A stretch of DNA of 22,321 bases from an uncultured Prevotella sp. (GCA_900770845.1 CAAGLS010000218.1:1-22321), one strand, 5' to 3'; counted from the stretch's first letter, positions 1 to 6,397 are shown. The notes: generated by a model from the sequence alone, not told the origin. Numbers and translations: made by a program.

Positions 1-80
1 CCCAGAACAGGACTCGAACCTGCACGTCGTGAAACACACGCACCTGAAACGTGCGCGTCTACCAATTCCGCCACCTGGGC
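1..80 (-). tRNA. tRNA-Leu (CAG), 3' end cut by window edge
   Basis: Read on the minus strand, the sequence starts GCCCAGG at position 80 and folds as a class II tRNA with the typical Leu D-arm (GCGGAATTGGTAGACGC), an anticodon loop TTCAGGT and a T-arm GCAGG-TTCGAGT-CCTGT. The anticodon CAG lies at 44-46. The variable arm is long, as expected for Leu. The 3' acceptor strand runs to position 1, so the last pairing base and the discriminator lie outside the window. It sits 26 bases downstream of tRNA-Gly and is probably transcribed with it from the promoter at 224-254. Confidence 0.95.
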
Positions 81-106
81 TCTTCAGAATGTTCAGAATG
101 TCAAAG

Positions 107-179
107 AGCGGCAAACGGGACTCGGACCCGCGACCTCGACCTTGGCAAGGTCGCGCTCTACCAACTGAGCTATTGCCGC
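107..179 (-). tRNA. tRNA-Gly (GCC)
   Basis: On the minus strand this is a complete 73-base cloverleaf: acceptor GCGGCAA pairs with TTGCCGC, the D-arm is TAGCTCAGTTGGTAGAGC, the anticodon loop is TTGCCAA with anticodon GCC at 144-146, and the T-arm contains GGTCCGAGTCC. The discriminator is T and the 3' CCA is not encoded, so it must be added after transcription. It is the first tRNA of a two-tRNA unit with tRNA-Leu. Confidence 0.96.
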
Positions 180-223
180 AATCCTTAACCTTTTTGTTAA
201 GTGCATTTCTCTAAATGCGAGTG

Positions 224-254
224 CAAAGGTAATCCAATTTTTTTTAACTGCCAA
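224..254 (-). promoter_or_regulatory. Bacteroidetes-type promoter for the tRNA-Gly/tRNA-Leu unit
   Basis: On the minus strand TTGG (251-254, inside TTTTGG) is followed after exactly 19 bases by TACCTTTG (224-231). This matches the known Bacteroidetes sigma-ABfr pattern of a -33 TTTG-like element and a -7 TAnnTTTG element. Transcription would start near 217, about 38 bases before tRNA-Gly. The spacer is A-rich (A8), typical of a strong promoter. The position upstream of stable RNA genes supports the call. Confidence 0.85.
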
Positions 255-411
255 AACTTTATCGTTTTTTTTTTGAAAACTAACGAAAAAAAGTTGTTTC
301 ATCCGCCTACACCTTATTTATATATAAGGCTCTGCCGCATCGGCGTTGGTTTCTTATGTTCCATTCACCCTGTCAGCCCCATCGGTTTCATTGGTCCAAC
401 GTCTGCAAGAT

Positions 412-445
412 AAAGGCCGGAGAGCAAGAGGACTCTCCGGCCTTT
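412..445 (-). terminator. strong hairpin, probable terminator of the truncated gene
   Basis: A perfect 13-bp inverted repeat, AAAGGCCGGAGAG (412-424) and CTCTCCGGCCTTT (433-445), encloses an 8-base loop. On the minus strand it lies about 20 bases past the stop codon of the Omp28-like remnant and ends in TTTATCTTG, so it probably terminated that gene. The remaining sequence from 180 to 411 shows only the tRNA promoter and a small palindrome (CCTTAT, six bases, ATAAGG at 312-329). Confidence 0.75.
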
Positions 446-465
446 GAAAACTAATGACATCAAAT

Positions 466-1023
466 CTATCTGTTGACGACTTTCCTGCGGCTGCCGTCGC
501 TGTAGCGCACGATGTTCAGCCCCTTTTGCGGCCCATCCAACTTCCGGCCGTCGGCTGAATAGTAGGCCACGGGTGTGGGGCGGTCGCCGCCCTGTAGAGT
601 GGGGCTGCCTATCCCTGCGGCGGGATGGAGCTTCAGCCAGCGGGCGGCAACGTCTATCAGCGGCGTGGCGTTTGCATCGAGTTGCACTTTCTCTGCATTG
701 ATGGCGCGGGCTGCGTCTTCCACGTTTGCCGAATCGAGCACCACCACCACGAGGTCGCAATTGCGGAGCGTGTCCATCGCCACATCCTCGGGTATGGTCA
801 GCGTGCGGTTGATCACGATGGGCTTGTTTCTCTTGATGGTCTTGGGCAGCAGGTTGAGGCCATTGATGTCGGTGTCGTACCACAGGCCCACTTCGTGGAA
901 CCACATGTCCTCCGGCCCCACTTTGCCGGGCAGCAGTTCCCATCCGCCCATCACACCGCCGGTTCCGCCCGCCTCGATGCTGTAGGCGGTGTTGTTCTGG
1001 GCGTAGCGCACGCAAAGAGATTA
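466..1023 (-). pseudogene. 3' remnant of an Omp28-like secreted protein gene
   Basis: The minus-strand frame that stops at 466 (TAG) encodes about 181 residues and is closed upstream by TAA at 1021-1023, without any ATG. The only starts available are GTG or TTG close to that stop. The protein has GGTGGVMGGWELLPGK, followed by beta-strand-like sequence with DLVVVVLDSANVEDAARAINAE, and a C-terminal tail AYYSADGRKLDGPQKGLNIV. Such tails and the GVMGGWE region are familiar from Omp28-related and other Bacteroidales secreted proteins, but the signal peptide and N-terminal half are absent and are not found in another frame of the upstream 230 bases. I infer a gene that lost its 5' part, with its terminator (412-445) still present. 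The Omp28 assignment is from memory of the family and is moderate; a short intact gene using GTG is less likely. Confidence 0.6.
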
Positions 1024-1044
1024 CGTTTCATGGCAGCTGTTCCA

Positions 1045-1115
1045 TTGCTGAGTGACAGTTGGCCTGTTGCTGTGTGACAGTTGGCCTGTTGTTGTGTGAC
1101 AACTGTCACACAACA
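1045..1115. repeat. 22-bp tandem repeat ending in a 12-bp-arm palindrome
   Basis: Units start at 1045, 1067 and 1089. The first two are identical except for one base and share TGACAGTTGGCCTG; the third diverges after TGTGTGACA. The third unit forms a perfect inverted repeat, TGTTGTGTGACA (1090-1101) and TGTCACACAACA (1104-1115), separated by AC. It lies just upstream of the point where the Omp28-like gene is broken. Such a palindrome could be an operator or a recombination scar; the sequence alone does not decide. Confidence 0.85.
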
Positions 1116-1192
1116 TGGGCGGCAAATGTTCGGTGCGCAAGCAATCGCCAGCAAGCGTGGAGAATGCCAATCGTGATAGGGGATGAAGACTA

Positions 1193-1233
1193 TTGGGGAA
1201 AAACAAAACCCGGCCGCTTGCGCGAACCGGGCT
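1193..1233 (-). terminator. terminator of tRNA-Phe
   Basis: On the minus strand, 15 bases after tRNA-Phe, AGCCCGGTTCGC pairs with GCGGCCGGGTT around a GCAA tetraloop with one bulged base, followed by the T-rich run TTTTGTTTTT. This is a convincing intrinsic terminator for the single-tRNA unit. Confidence 0.8.
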
Positions 1234-1247
1234 AATGAAAGGAGGAG

Positions 1248-1320
1248 TGGTACCTCTTGGAGTTGAACCAAGGACACATGGATTTTCAGTCCATTGCTCT
1301 ACCACCTGAGCTAAGGTACC
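1248..1320 (-). tRNA. tRNA-Phe (GAA)
   Basis: The minus strand gives a 73-base cloverleaf: acceptor GGTACCT with AGGTACC, D-arm TAGCTCAGGTGGTAGAGC, anticodon stem-loop ATGGA-CTGAAAA-TCCAT with anticodon GAA (1285-1287), and T-arm CTTGG-TTCAACT-CCAAG. The discriminator is A and CCA is not encoded. It has its own promoter (1342-1372) and terminator (1193-1233), so it is a single-gene unit. Confidence 0.97.
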
Positions 1321-1341
1321 TCGTCGTTGTCTTTGCTTTTG

Positions 1342-1372
1342 CAAAGGTAGTATTTTATTTTATTTCCACCAA
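1342..1372 (-). promoter_or_regulatory. Bacteroidetes-type promoter of tRNA-Phe
   Basis: On the minus strand TTGG (1369-1372) is followed after 19 bases by TACCTTTG (1342-1349). The -7 element is identical to that of the tRNA-Gly/Leu promoter and the spacer is AT-rich. The start of transcription would be near 1335, about 15 bases before the mature tRNA. Confidence 0.85.
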
Positions 1373-1506
1373 GGACACCAACGAAAAACTTTCCCCTTTA
1401 ATATTACTTAACAGTATGGCGTTTGCCTACAACTGTCCAGCGAATTGTACTCCCAAACAAAAGATGGATAGCAAACTTGTTCGGTTGAATATAGGGCTCA
1501 ATTCTG

Positions 1507-1531
1507 CCCCCCCCCCCCAAAAAAAAAAAAA
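1507..1531. repeat. C12A13 homopolymer tract
   Basis: Twelve C (1507-1518) are followed directly by thirteen A (1519-1531). It is intergenic, so a slippage effect would act on transcription rather than on a reading frame. On the minus strand it reads T13G12, and the T13 follows the hairpin at 1532-1547 directly. Exact lengths may be affected by sequencing error. Confidence 0.8.
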
Positions 1532-1655
1532 CTTGCTGCGATGCAAGGGCTGCGGGAGGTCCGCTGCCCTCAGCGGACACTATTCAGCGAAGATTCGGCA
1601 AGCTCGCCCAGGAGAAGAAAACAGCCTTCGTGGCTCAGGCTTGCATCACAGCAAG
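1519..1655 (-). terminator. long hairpin followed by U13, candidate terminator or structured RNA
   Basis: CTTGCTGCGATGCAAG (1532-1547) and CTTGCATCACAGCAAG (1640-1655) are inverted repeats with 15 of 16 bases matching. Each arm can also fold on itself (CTTGC with GCAAG). Between them sits another perfect hairpin, GTCCGCTG (1559-1566) with CAGCGGAC (1571-1578). Transcribed from thiL toward the tRNA (minus strand), the last arm runs straight into T13, the layout of an intrinsic terminator. It may end the sppA-lpxK-thiL transcript, or be the 3' end of a small RNA. Confidence 0.55.
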
Positions 1656-1701
1656 AAAAACATTGAAAACAGGCTGGCGCAGTCCCTACAAAGCTTACTT
1701 G

Positions 1702-1771
1702 TCCCGTGAGGTCAGCGGACCTCCCGGGCAGCGGACCTCACGGGATACAGACCTCCCAGGCAGCGGACCTC
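1702..1771. repeat. CAGCGGACCTC repeats with a 12-bp inverted repeat
   Basis: CAGCGGACCTC occurs at 1713-1723, 1729-1739 and 1761-1771, with a degenerate copy (CAGACCTC) at 1748-1755. TCCCGTGAGGTC (1702-1713) and GACCTCACGGGA (1734-1745) form a perfect 12-bp inverted repeat. The same core appears upstream in both orientations (1559-1566, 1571-1578). The block begins just past the thiL stop codon, so it lies in the 3' end of that transcript. Confidence 0.8.
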
Positions 1772-1788
1772 ACGTCGCGATAGCCTGT

Positions 1789-2898
1789 TCAGCTCTTCAG
1801 CGGATTCCAGCCTTGTGCTCTCAGCTCAAACTCGCCTCCGTCGCGGGTCACGAGCCTGGCTCCCAACTCAGGCTTTGTGATGTAGCCTATCTGTCTCACT
1901 CCCTCCATGGCCTCCACCTTCTCGTGGTCGCCGATGGGAACCGTGAAGAGCAGCTCATAGTCCTCGCCCCCATTGAGGGCGGCTGTGGTGAGGTTCATGT
2001 TGAACTCCTCGCAGGCCACGGCTGTCTGATAGTCGATGGGTATGTTTTTCTCGTATACCCTGCAACCGCAGTTGCTTGCCTTGCAGATGTGGAGCAGTTC
2101 GGAGCTGAGTCCGTCGGAAATGTCCATCATGGCGGTGGGCCTGATTCCCGCCTCGCCCAGTCTGCCGATGATGTCGCCTCTCGCTTCCGGCTTGAGCTGC
2201 CGGTCGATGAGGTATTCCTTGCCGGCGAAGTCGGGCTGGAAGTCGTCGAGCAGTTTGTATTGCTTCTGTAGGTTGGCCACGAGCTTGTCGTCGCCCTTTG
2301 CCTTTGCCTCGCGAATCTTGTTGGTCAGGGTGGTCAGCTGCGAATAGTAGACACTCTTTTCGCGCTCCAAGATTTGCAGTCCCATGTAGGCAGCCCCCAA
2401 GTCGCCGCTGACGCAGATGAGGTCTGTCTCATGGGCGCCGCCGCGATAGACGATGTCCTCGCGCCTGGCCTCGCCAATGCAGGTGATGCTGATGGCCAGC
2501 CCGGTGAATGAAGACGTGGTGTCGCCTCCCACGATGTCGATGTCCCATTTGGCGCAAGCCGCGCGCAGGCCTTTGTAGAACTCGTCCAAGTCTTCCACCT
2601 TGAAGCGCTTTCCGAGGGCTATGCTGACTATCATTTGCCGGGGCGTGCCGTTCATGGCGAAAACGTCGCTGATGTTGACCATCGCACTCTTGTAGCCCAA
2701 GGTCTCCATGTCGATGTAGGTCAGGTCGAAGTGGACGCCCTCCATGAGCATATCGCTCGTGATGAGCACCTCCTTGTCGGGATAGTGCATGACAGCGCAG
2801 TCGTCGCCCACGCCTTTGATGGTGCTGCTGTTCTTCGGCTTGATGTCGTCTGTGAGCCGGTGGATGAGGCCGAACTCTCCAATTTCTGATATTTCCAA
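1789..2898 (-). CDS. thiL: thiamine-monophosphate kinase ThiL
   Basis: ThiL uses ATP to phosphorylate thiamine monophosphate to thiamine diphosphate, the active cofactor, in the cytoplasm. The 369-residue product has the family's N-terminal ATP/Mg region GVGDDCAV (29-36), SDMLMEGVHF (48-57), NISDVFAMNG (75-84), GGDT (124-127), DISDGLSSE (259-267) and the late GGEDYELLF motif. A polar, lysine-rich stretch near residues 185-228 makes it somewhat longer than the usual 320-350. The start is TTG: no ATG lies between it and the upstream in-frame stop, MEISEIGEFGL matches the family's N terminus, and AAGGAG (2909-2914) sits nine bases before it, unusual for this phylum. It is the last gene of sppA-lpxK-thiL, 174 bases after lpxK; a structured leader lies between. 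Confidence 0.95.
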   Translation of the reverse strand: MEISEIGEFGLIHRLTDDIKPKNSSTIKGVGDDCAVMHYPDKEVLITSDMLMEGVHFDLTYIDMETLGYKSAMVNISDVFAMNGTPRQMIVSIALGKRFKVEDLDEFYKGLRAACAKWDIDIVGGDTTSSFTGLAISITCIGEARREDIVYRGGAHETDLICVSGDLGAAYMGLQILEREKSVYYSQLTTLTNKIREAKAKGDDKLVANLQKQYKLLDDFQPDFAGKEYLIDRQLKPEARGDIIGRLGEAGIRPTAMMDISDGLSSELLHICKASNCGCRVYEKNIPIDYQTAVACEEFNMNLTTAALNGGEDYELLFTVPIGDHEKVEAMEGVRQIGYITKPELGARLVTRDGGEFELRAQGWNPLKS

Positions 2899-2908
2899 GA
2901 TTAGTATC

Positions 2909-2914
2909 TCCTTA
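2909..2914 (-). promoter_or_regulatory. Shine-Dalgarno-like AAGGAG supporting the TTG start of thiL
   Basis: On the minus strand AAGGAG is followed by nine bases (ATACTAATC) and then TTG GAA ATA. An in-frame TAA lies just upstream at 2917-2919, so TTG at 2896-2898 is the only reasonable start, and this site decides it. Most other genes in the window have no comparable site. Confidence 0.65.
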
Positions 2915-2963
2915 TTTTATAGATAATGTATTGAATCAATCGAGATTTTCCCTCTCCTTGCCC

Positions 2964-3010
2964 ATGCCGGGCCGCCAACCGATGTGGCGCGGATTGAAAG
3001 GCCCCGGCAT
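2964..3010 (-). promoter_or_regulatory. structured leader or terminator between lpxK and thiL
   Basis: On the minus strand ATGCCGGGGCC (3000-3010) pairs with GGCCCGGCAT (2964-2973) with one bulge, and the enclosed sequence contains a second small stem, CGCCA with TGGCG. No T-run follows, so it is not a classic terminator; it may be a processing or leader structure. The conserved bases of a TPP riboswitch are not visible. Confidence 0.5.
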
Positions 3011-3042
3011 CAGTACGATTGCAGCCATTCGTCTTACGCATC

Positions 3043-3076
3043 ATGAATTATGATTGCGAACGGAATGATGAATTAT
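3043..3076. repeat. ATGAATTAT direct repeat at the 3' end of lpxK
   Basis: ATGAATTAT occurs at 3043-3051 and 3068-3076; the second copy overlaps the lpxK stop codon. A related ATTCATAAT lies upstream of lpxK near 4280. These AT-rich words resemble short intergenic repeats common in Bacteroidales; no function can be read from them. Confidence 0.5.
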
Positions 3077-4263
3077 CTGAAGCTGATGGTTCGTGGCTTG
3101 TTGCCGGAACGGTGGCGGTTGGGTGATGCGTTGTTGTCCTTGCGCTTCACCAATATGCTGTTTCTTGAGTTCTTCCTCACGTAGCTGATGACTTTCTGGT
3201 TGAATTGCTCCTCCTGGTCCAGCATGAACTTGATCTGGATGGGCAGCGCATAGAGGTTGGCCCTGACCTCGTCGCTCAGTCCGCTGGCATCCTGCAGGCG
3301 CGCGGCGTCCTTCTCGGTGGTGATGATGATCTTGGGCCCCTGCATGGCTGCGAACCGCTGGTTGATGGCCGCGATGTCGCGCGGCTTGAAGTTGTGGTGG
3401 TCGCCGTAGGTCATCGGAGTCACTTTCAGCCCGTAGGGCTTCAGGTCGGTCAGGATTTGTTTGGGCGACGCGATGCCCGTGAGCAGAAGCACGTTGTAGC
3501 CGTGGATGTCGTCGAGTGTCAGGGCCTTGCCCGACTGCTTGTCGCTGATGTCGTAGTAAGGCTTCAGGGGCTGGTATTGCAGCGTCGTGAAGTAGAGGTC
3601 CTGATAGGGATAGAGTCCCATGGCCTTGGTGAGCACACGGATCTCCATGGGCTTGAGGTCGGGTGGGCACTTGGTGATGATCACCACATCGGCCCGCCTC
3701 TTGCCCTCCAACGGCTCACGCAGGCGTCCGGCGGGGATGAGCTTGTCGTAGATGATGAGCCGGTGGTAGTCCACAAGCAGGATGTTGATGCCCGGCTTCA
3801 CATAGCGGTGCTGGAAAGCGTCGTCGAGCAGGATCACGTCTACGTCCTTGGTCTCTTCGTCGTGGGTGAGTCGGGCGATACCCTCCGTGCGCTTCTTGTC
3901 CACCGCCACATAGATGTTGTCGAACTTCTGTTTCATCTGATAGGGCTCGTCGCCAATGTCCTCCATGCGGGAGTGGTCGTTGGCCAAGACGTAGCCCTTC
4001 GACTTGCGCTTGTATCCCCTCGACAGCACGGCCACCCGGGCCATGCCGCGCAGCAGGCGGATGAGGTATTCCACGTGGGGGGTCTTTCCCGCCCCTCCCA
4101 CGGTGATGTTGCCCACGGAGATGACCGGCAGACTGTAGGAACGCTGCTTGAGAACCCCCATCTCGAAGAGGGCATTACGGAAGCGCACCCCCAAGCCGTA
4201 GAGCCAGCTCAGGGGCAGGAGCCATTCATTGATTTTGATGAAGTCGCCTTCCATATCTATCAT
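3073..4263 (-). CDS. lpxK: tetraacyldisaccharide 4'-kinase LpxK
   Basis: LpxK phosphorylates the 4' position of the lipid A disaccharide at the inner face of the cytoplasmic membrane, a late step of lipid A assembly. The 396-residue protein has an N-terminal hydrophobic segment (INEWLLPLSWLYGLG, 11-25) that anchors the family at the membrane, and a Walker A region SVGNITVGGAGKTPH (49-63). It continues with the LSRGYKR motif, LLDDAFQHRYVKP, and ITKCPPDL in the C-terminal half. The last 25 residues are basic and polar and look like a non-conserved tail. ATG at 4263 is used here; ATG three codons later is equally possible. It lies 186 bases after sppA and upstream of thiL on the same strand, so co-transcription is likely though not tight. 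Confidence 0.96.
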   Translation of the reverse strand: MIDMEGDFIKINEWLLPLSWLYGLGVRFRNALFEMGVLKQRSYSLPVISVGNITVGGAGKTPHVEYLIRLLRGMARVAVLSRGYKRKSKGYVLANDHSRMEDIGDEPYQMKQKFDNIYVAVDKKRTEGIARLTHDEETKDVDVILLDDAFQHRYVKPGINILLVDYHRLIIYDKLIPAGRLREPLEGKRRADVVIITKCPPDLKPMEIRVLTKAMGLYPYQDLYFTTLQYQPLKPYYDISDKQSGKALTLDDIHGYNVLLLTGIASPKQILTDLKPYGLKVTPMTYGDHHNFKPRDIAAINQRFAAMQGPKIIITTEKDAARLQDASGLSDEVRANLYALPIQIKFMLDQEEQFNQKVISYVRKNSRNSILVKRKDNNASPNRHRSGNKPRTISFR

Positions 4264-4330
4264 TCACATTTTCACAATTCATAATAGCCCTGTCAATGCA
4301 TCATGCCTGATTGCATCGCACCGCCTCGCA

Positions 4331-4440
4331 AGCTCTCAGCTACAAGCTCGCCAGCTCTCCTAACTCACCAGCTCCAAACTCAAACACTCACCAGCTTCCA
4401 GCTACAAACTCACCAGCTCCCAAACTCAAAAACTCCAAAA
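4331..4440. repeat. imperfect CACCAGCTCC/AAACTC repeats between sppA and lpxK
   Basis: CTCACCAGCT occurs three times between 4365 and 4416. AACTCACCAGCTCC recurs at 4362 and 4407 (period 45), and CAGCTACAAnCTCnCCAGCTC at 4337 and 4399 (period 62). The block fills most of the sppA-lpxK spacer and has no coding potential of its own. It looks like local duplication of a short unit, on the transcribed strand read as GGAGCTGGTGAGTTTG. Confidence 0.75.
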
Positions 4441-4449
4441 GAGTTATGG

Positions 4450-6222
4450 TCAGTTGTAGAGGATGACAAAGGGCATGCGGGCCTGGATGCGGTCTTGCTG
4501 ATGGATGGTGCTGAGCATGCGGAAAGGCTCGTAGAACTGGCCCAAGACATTGCGCATCTGGCTGTCGAGGTAGCTTCCGCTGTTGCCCATGTCGGCCAAC
4601 TGGTCGAAGAAATCCTTCTGGGCAGGGTATTCCTCATAATGATAGTCGTCGAGCTTGGCCAGCTTGGCGGCCTTGTCGAGGGCCTGCTGTATGCCGCCGA
4701 GCTCATCCACGAGCTTGATACGCTTGGCGTCCTGAGCCAGGTACACATGGCCCTGGGCAATCTCGTTTACCTGGGCCACGCTCATCTTGCGCCCTTCGGC
4801 CACACGAGAGAGGAAAGTGCGGTAGCCCCTCTCGATGCTCCTTTGGATGAGGCTCACCTCCTCGGCGGTCATGGGGCGGCCGGGCTGGCCGATGGTGGAG
4901 TTCCTGTTGGTCTTCACCTCATCGAACTTGATGCCCAACTTGTTGGTCAGCAGACCTGACATGTCGGGGAACTGGCCGTAGATGCCGATGGAGCCGGTGA
5001 GCGTGGTGGGCTCGGCCACAATCCAGTTGGCGATGCAGCTCATGTAGTAGCCGCCGCTGGCAGCCATGCCACTCATCGACACCACTACGGGCTTCTTCTG
5101 CTTGAGCTTCTTGATGGCGTGCCACATCTTCTCCGAAGCAAAGGCGGAGCCGCCGGGAGAGTTGATGCGCAGCACCACGGCCTTCACCGCGTCGTCGTCC
5201 ATCAGGTCCTCCATGTCCTTGCAGAAGTTGTCGCCCACAATCTGGTCGGCCGATGCGAACATCGTGGAGGGGTCGGCGAAGTCGACAATAGTGCCGCTGG
5301 CATAATACACGGCAATCTCCTTGCCGCCTTTCATGCCAGTGGAGGCGGCCACCATCTGGCTGGGTGTCACCTGGTTGATGTCGTCGTCGTCTTTCAGATT
5401 GAGCAGCTTCTTCACCTCCGCCTTCATCTCGTCGGCGAAGAGCAGTCCGTCAACCATCTTGTTCTTCACAAACACCTTGGGATCCTCTGTCTCGATGAAC
5501 CGGTCGGCGTAGGCGTTGAGTGAGTCGGCGGGTATCTTGCGCGCCTCGCTCACTCCCTTCACGTAGGTGCCCCAGATGCCGTTGAGGTAGCGCATGGTCT
5601 GCTCACGGTTGGCCTGGCTCATCTTGTCCTCGGTAAACATTTCCGTGGCGCTCTTGTATTTGCCCACCTTCATCACGACCATGTTCACGCCCACCTTCTT
5701 CAACGCGTCCTTCACGTACATCATCTGTCCGCCAAGTCCCTTCCAGTCGATGGTGCCCTGCGGGTTCAGGTATATCTTGTCGGCCAGGGAGACCATATAG
5801 TAGCTTCCCGGGCCGTAGGAGTCGCCGTAGGCCACAATCCATTTGCGGCTGGTCTTGAAGTCCTTCAGCGCGTCGCGTATCTCCTGTATCTGTGCGGGGT
5901 CGGCGCTGAAACCGTCGTTCTCGATGTAGATGCCCTTGATGTCGGGGTTGGTCTTGGCTTCCTTGATGGAGAGGAGAATGTCGTTCAGCCCCATCGACTG
6001 CACCTTGCTGTCCTCGATGAACGGCAGAGGCTCGTAGCTGTTGTGGTCGTTCGTGATGCCGCTCATCTGCAGCACAAGGACACTGTTGGAGGAGATCGCC
6101 GGCTTGCTGTTGCCCGAGGCCACCATGCCGATGACGCTGATTACGGCGAAGAAGCCCAAAACAACAAAAAACAGCAGCAGGCCCACTATCGTGGCACCAA
6201 CATTCTTTAGGAAGTCTTTCAT
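4450..6222 (-). CDS. sppA: signal peptide peptidase SppA (67K, protease IV type)
   Basis: SppA is a membrane-bound serine protease that degrades signal peptides after they are released by signal peptidase. The 590-residue protein has one N-terminal membrane segment (about 8-35) and two tandem S49-type domains, as in the long E. coli form. The catalytic Ser/Lys pair is visible: the lysine in VGKYKSATE (K188/K190, N-terminal domain) and the serine in GMAASGGYYMSC (S389, C-terminal domain). RINSPGGSAFASE (352-364) forms the substrate/oxyanion region. The length fits the family. It is the first gene of a minus-strand series with lpxK and thiL and is divergent from the arabinofuranosidase gene; a TATCTTTG -7 element lies upstream at 6275-6282. 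Confidence 0.97.
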   Translation of the reverse strand: MKDFLKNVGATIVGLLLFFVVLGFFAVISVIGMVASGNSKPAISSNSVLVLQMSGITNDHNSYEPLPFIEDSKVQSMGLNDILLSIKEAKTNPDIKGIYIENDGFSADPAQIQEIRDALKDFKTSRKWIVAYGDSYGPGSYYMVSLADKIYLNPQGTIDWKGLGGQMMYVKDALKKVGVNMVVMKVGKYKSATEMFTEDKMSQANREQTMRYLNGIWGTYVKGVSEARKIPADSLNAYADRFIETEDPKVFVKNKMVDGLLFADEMKAEVKKLLNLKDDDDINQVTPSQMVAASTGMKGGKEIAVYYASGTIVDFADPSTMFASADQIVGDNFCKDMEDLMDDDAVKAVVLRINSPGGSAFASEKMWHAIKKLKQKKPVVVSMSGMAASGGYYMSCIANWIVAEPTTLTGSIGIYGQFPDMSGLLTNKLGIKFDEVKTNRNSTIGQPGRPMTAEEVSLIQRSIERGYRTFLSRVAEGRKMSVAQVNEIAQGHVYLAQDAKRIKLVDELGGIQQALDKAAKLAKLDDYHYEEYPAQKDFFDQLADMGNSGSYLDSQMRNVLGQFYEPFRMLSTIHQQDRIQARMPFVILYN

Positions 6223-6274
6223 AATCTCTATATCATTTTACGGTTTGTTGATTCATAAACTTTCTCGGACCTTG

Positions 6275-6282
6275 CAAAGATA
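6275..6282 (-). promoter_or_regulatory. -7 element for sppA
   Basis: TATCTTTG on the minus strand matches TAnnTTTG and lies 53 bases before the sppA ATG. No clear TTTG/TTGG is found 19-20 bases upstream, so only the -7 part is supported. Confidence 0.5.
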
Positions 6283-6366
6283 GTCAAAAGATTGCACATT
6301 TGTGGGTTGTGAAGAGTTTTTTTTTTTAGGAATGTAATCTTTTAAGGCACAAATCCCGATGATGGA

Positions 6367-6397
6367 TTGGGCGTTTGCCCCTTTTTTATTAACTTTG
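6367..6397 (+). promoter_or_regulatory. Bacteroidetes-type promoter of the arabinofuranosidase gene
   Basis: TTGG (6367-6370), 19 bases, then TAACTTTG (6390-6397). Transcription would start near 6404, leaving a leader of about 14 bases before ATG 6418. This also rules out the upstream in-frame TTG at 6367 as the start. Confidence 0.8.

Larger units (their letters stand above)
1373..1788. other. gene-free intergenic stretch rich in repeats
   Basis: No credible coding frame is present between the tRNA-Phe promoter and the end of thiL. The stretch holds a C12A13 tract (1507-1531), a 16-bp inverted repeat (1532-1547 and 1640-1655) and a cluster of CAGCGGAC/GTCCGCTG cores between 1554 and 1771. 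Frames that cross it are short, low in recognisable content, and use the repeats as codons. Confidence 0.7.

Noticed and set aside
29..214. Small plus-strand frame over the tRNA genes
   Set aside because: It reads the antisense strand of two well-supported tRNAs.
1630..2271. 213-residue plus-strand frame across the thiL 3' end
   Set aside because: Its first third is the intergenic repeat block and the remainder is antisense to the conserved ThiL C-terminal domain.
2909..3010. TPP riboswitch upstream of thiL
   Set aside because: The conserved CTGAGA and ACCTGATC-type segments of the TPP element are not present; only an unrelated hairpin is visible.
3205..4284. 359-residue open frame antisense to lpxK
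   Set aside because: Same reason: the sense frame has the Walker A and other LpxK motifs and the antisense one is a composition artefact.
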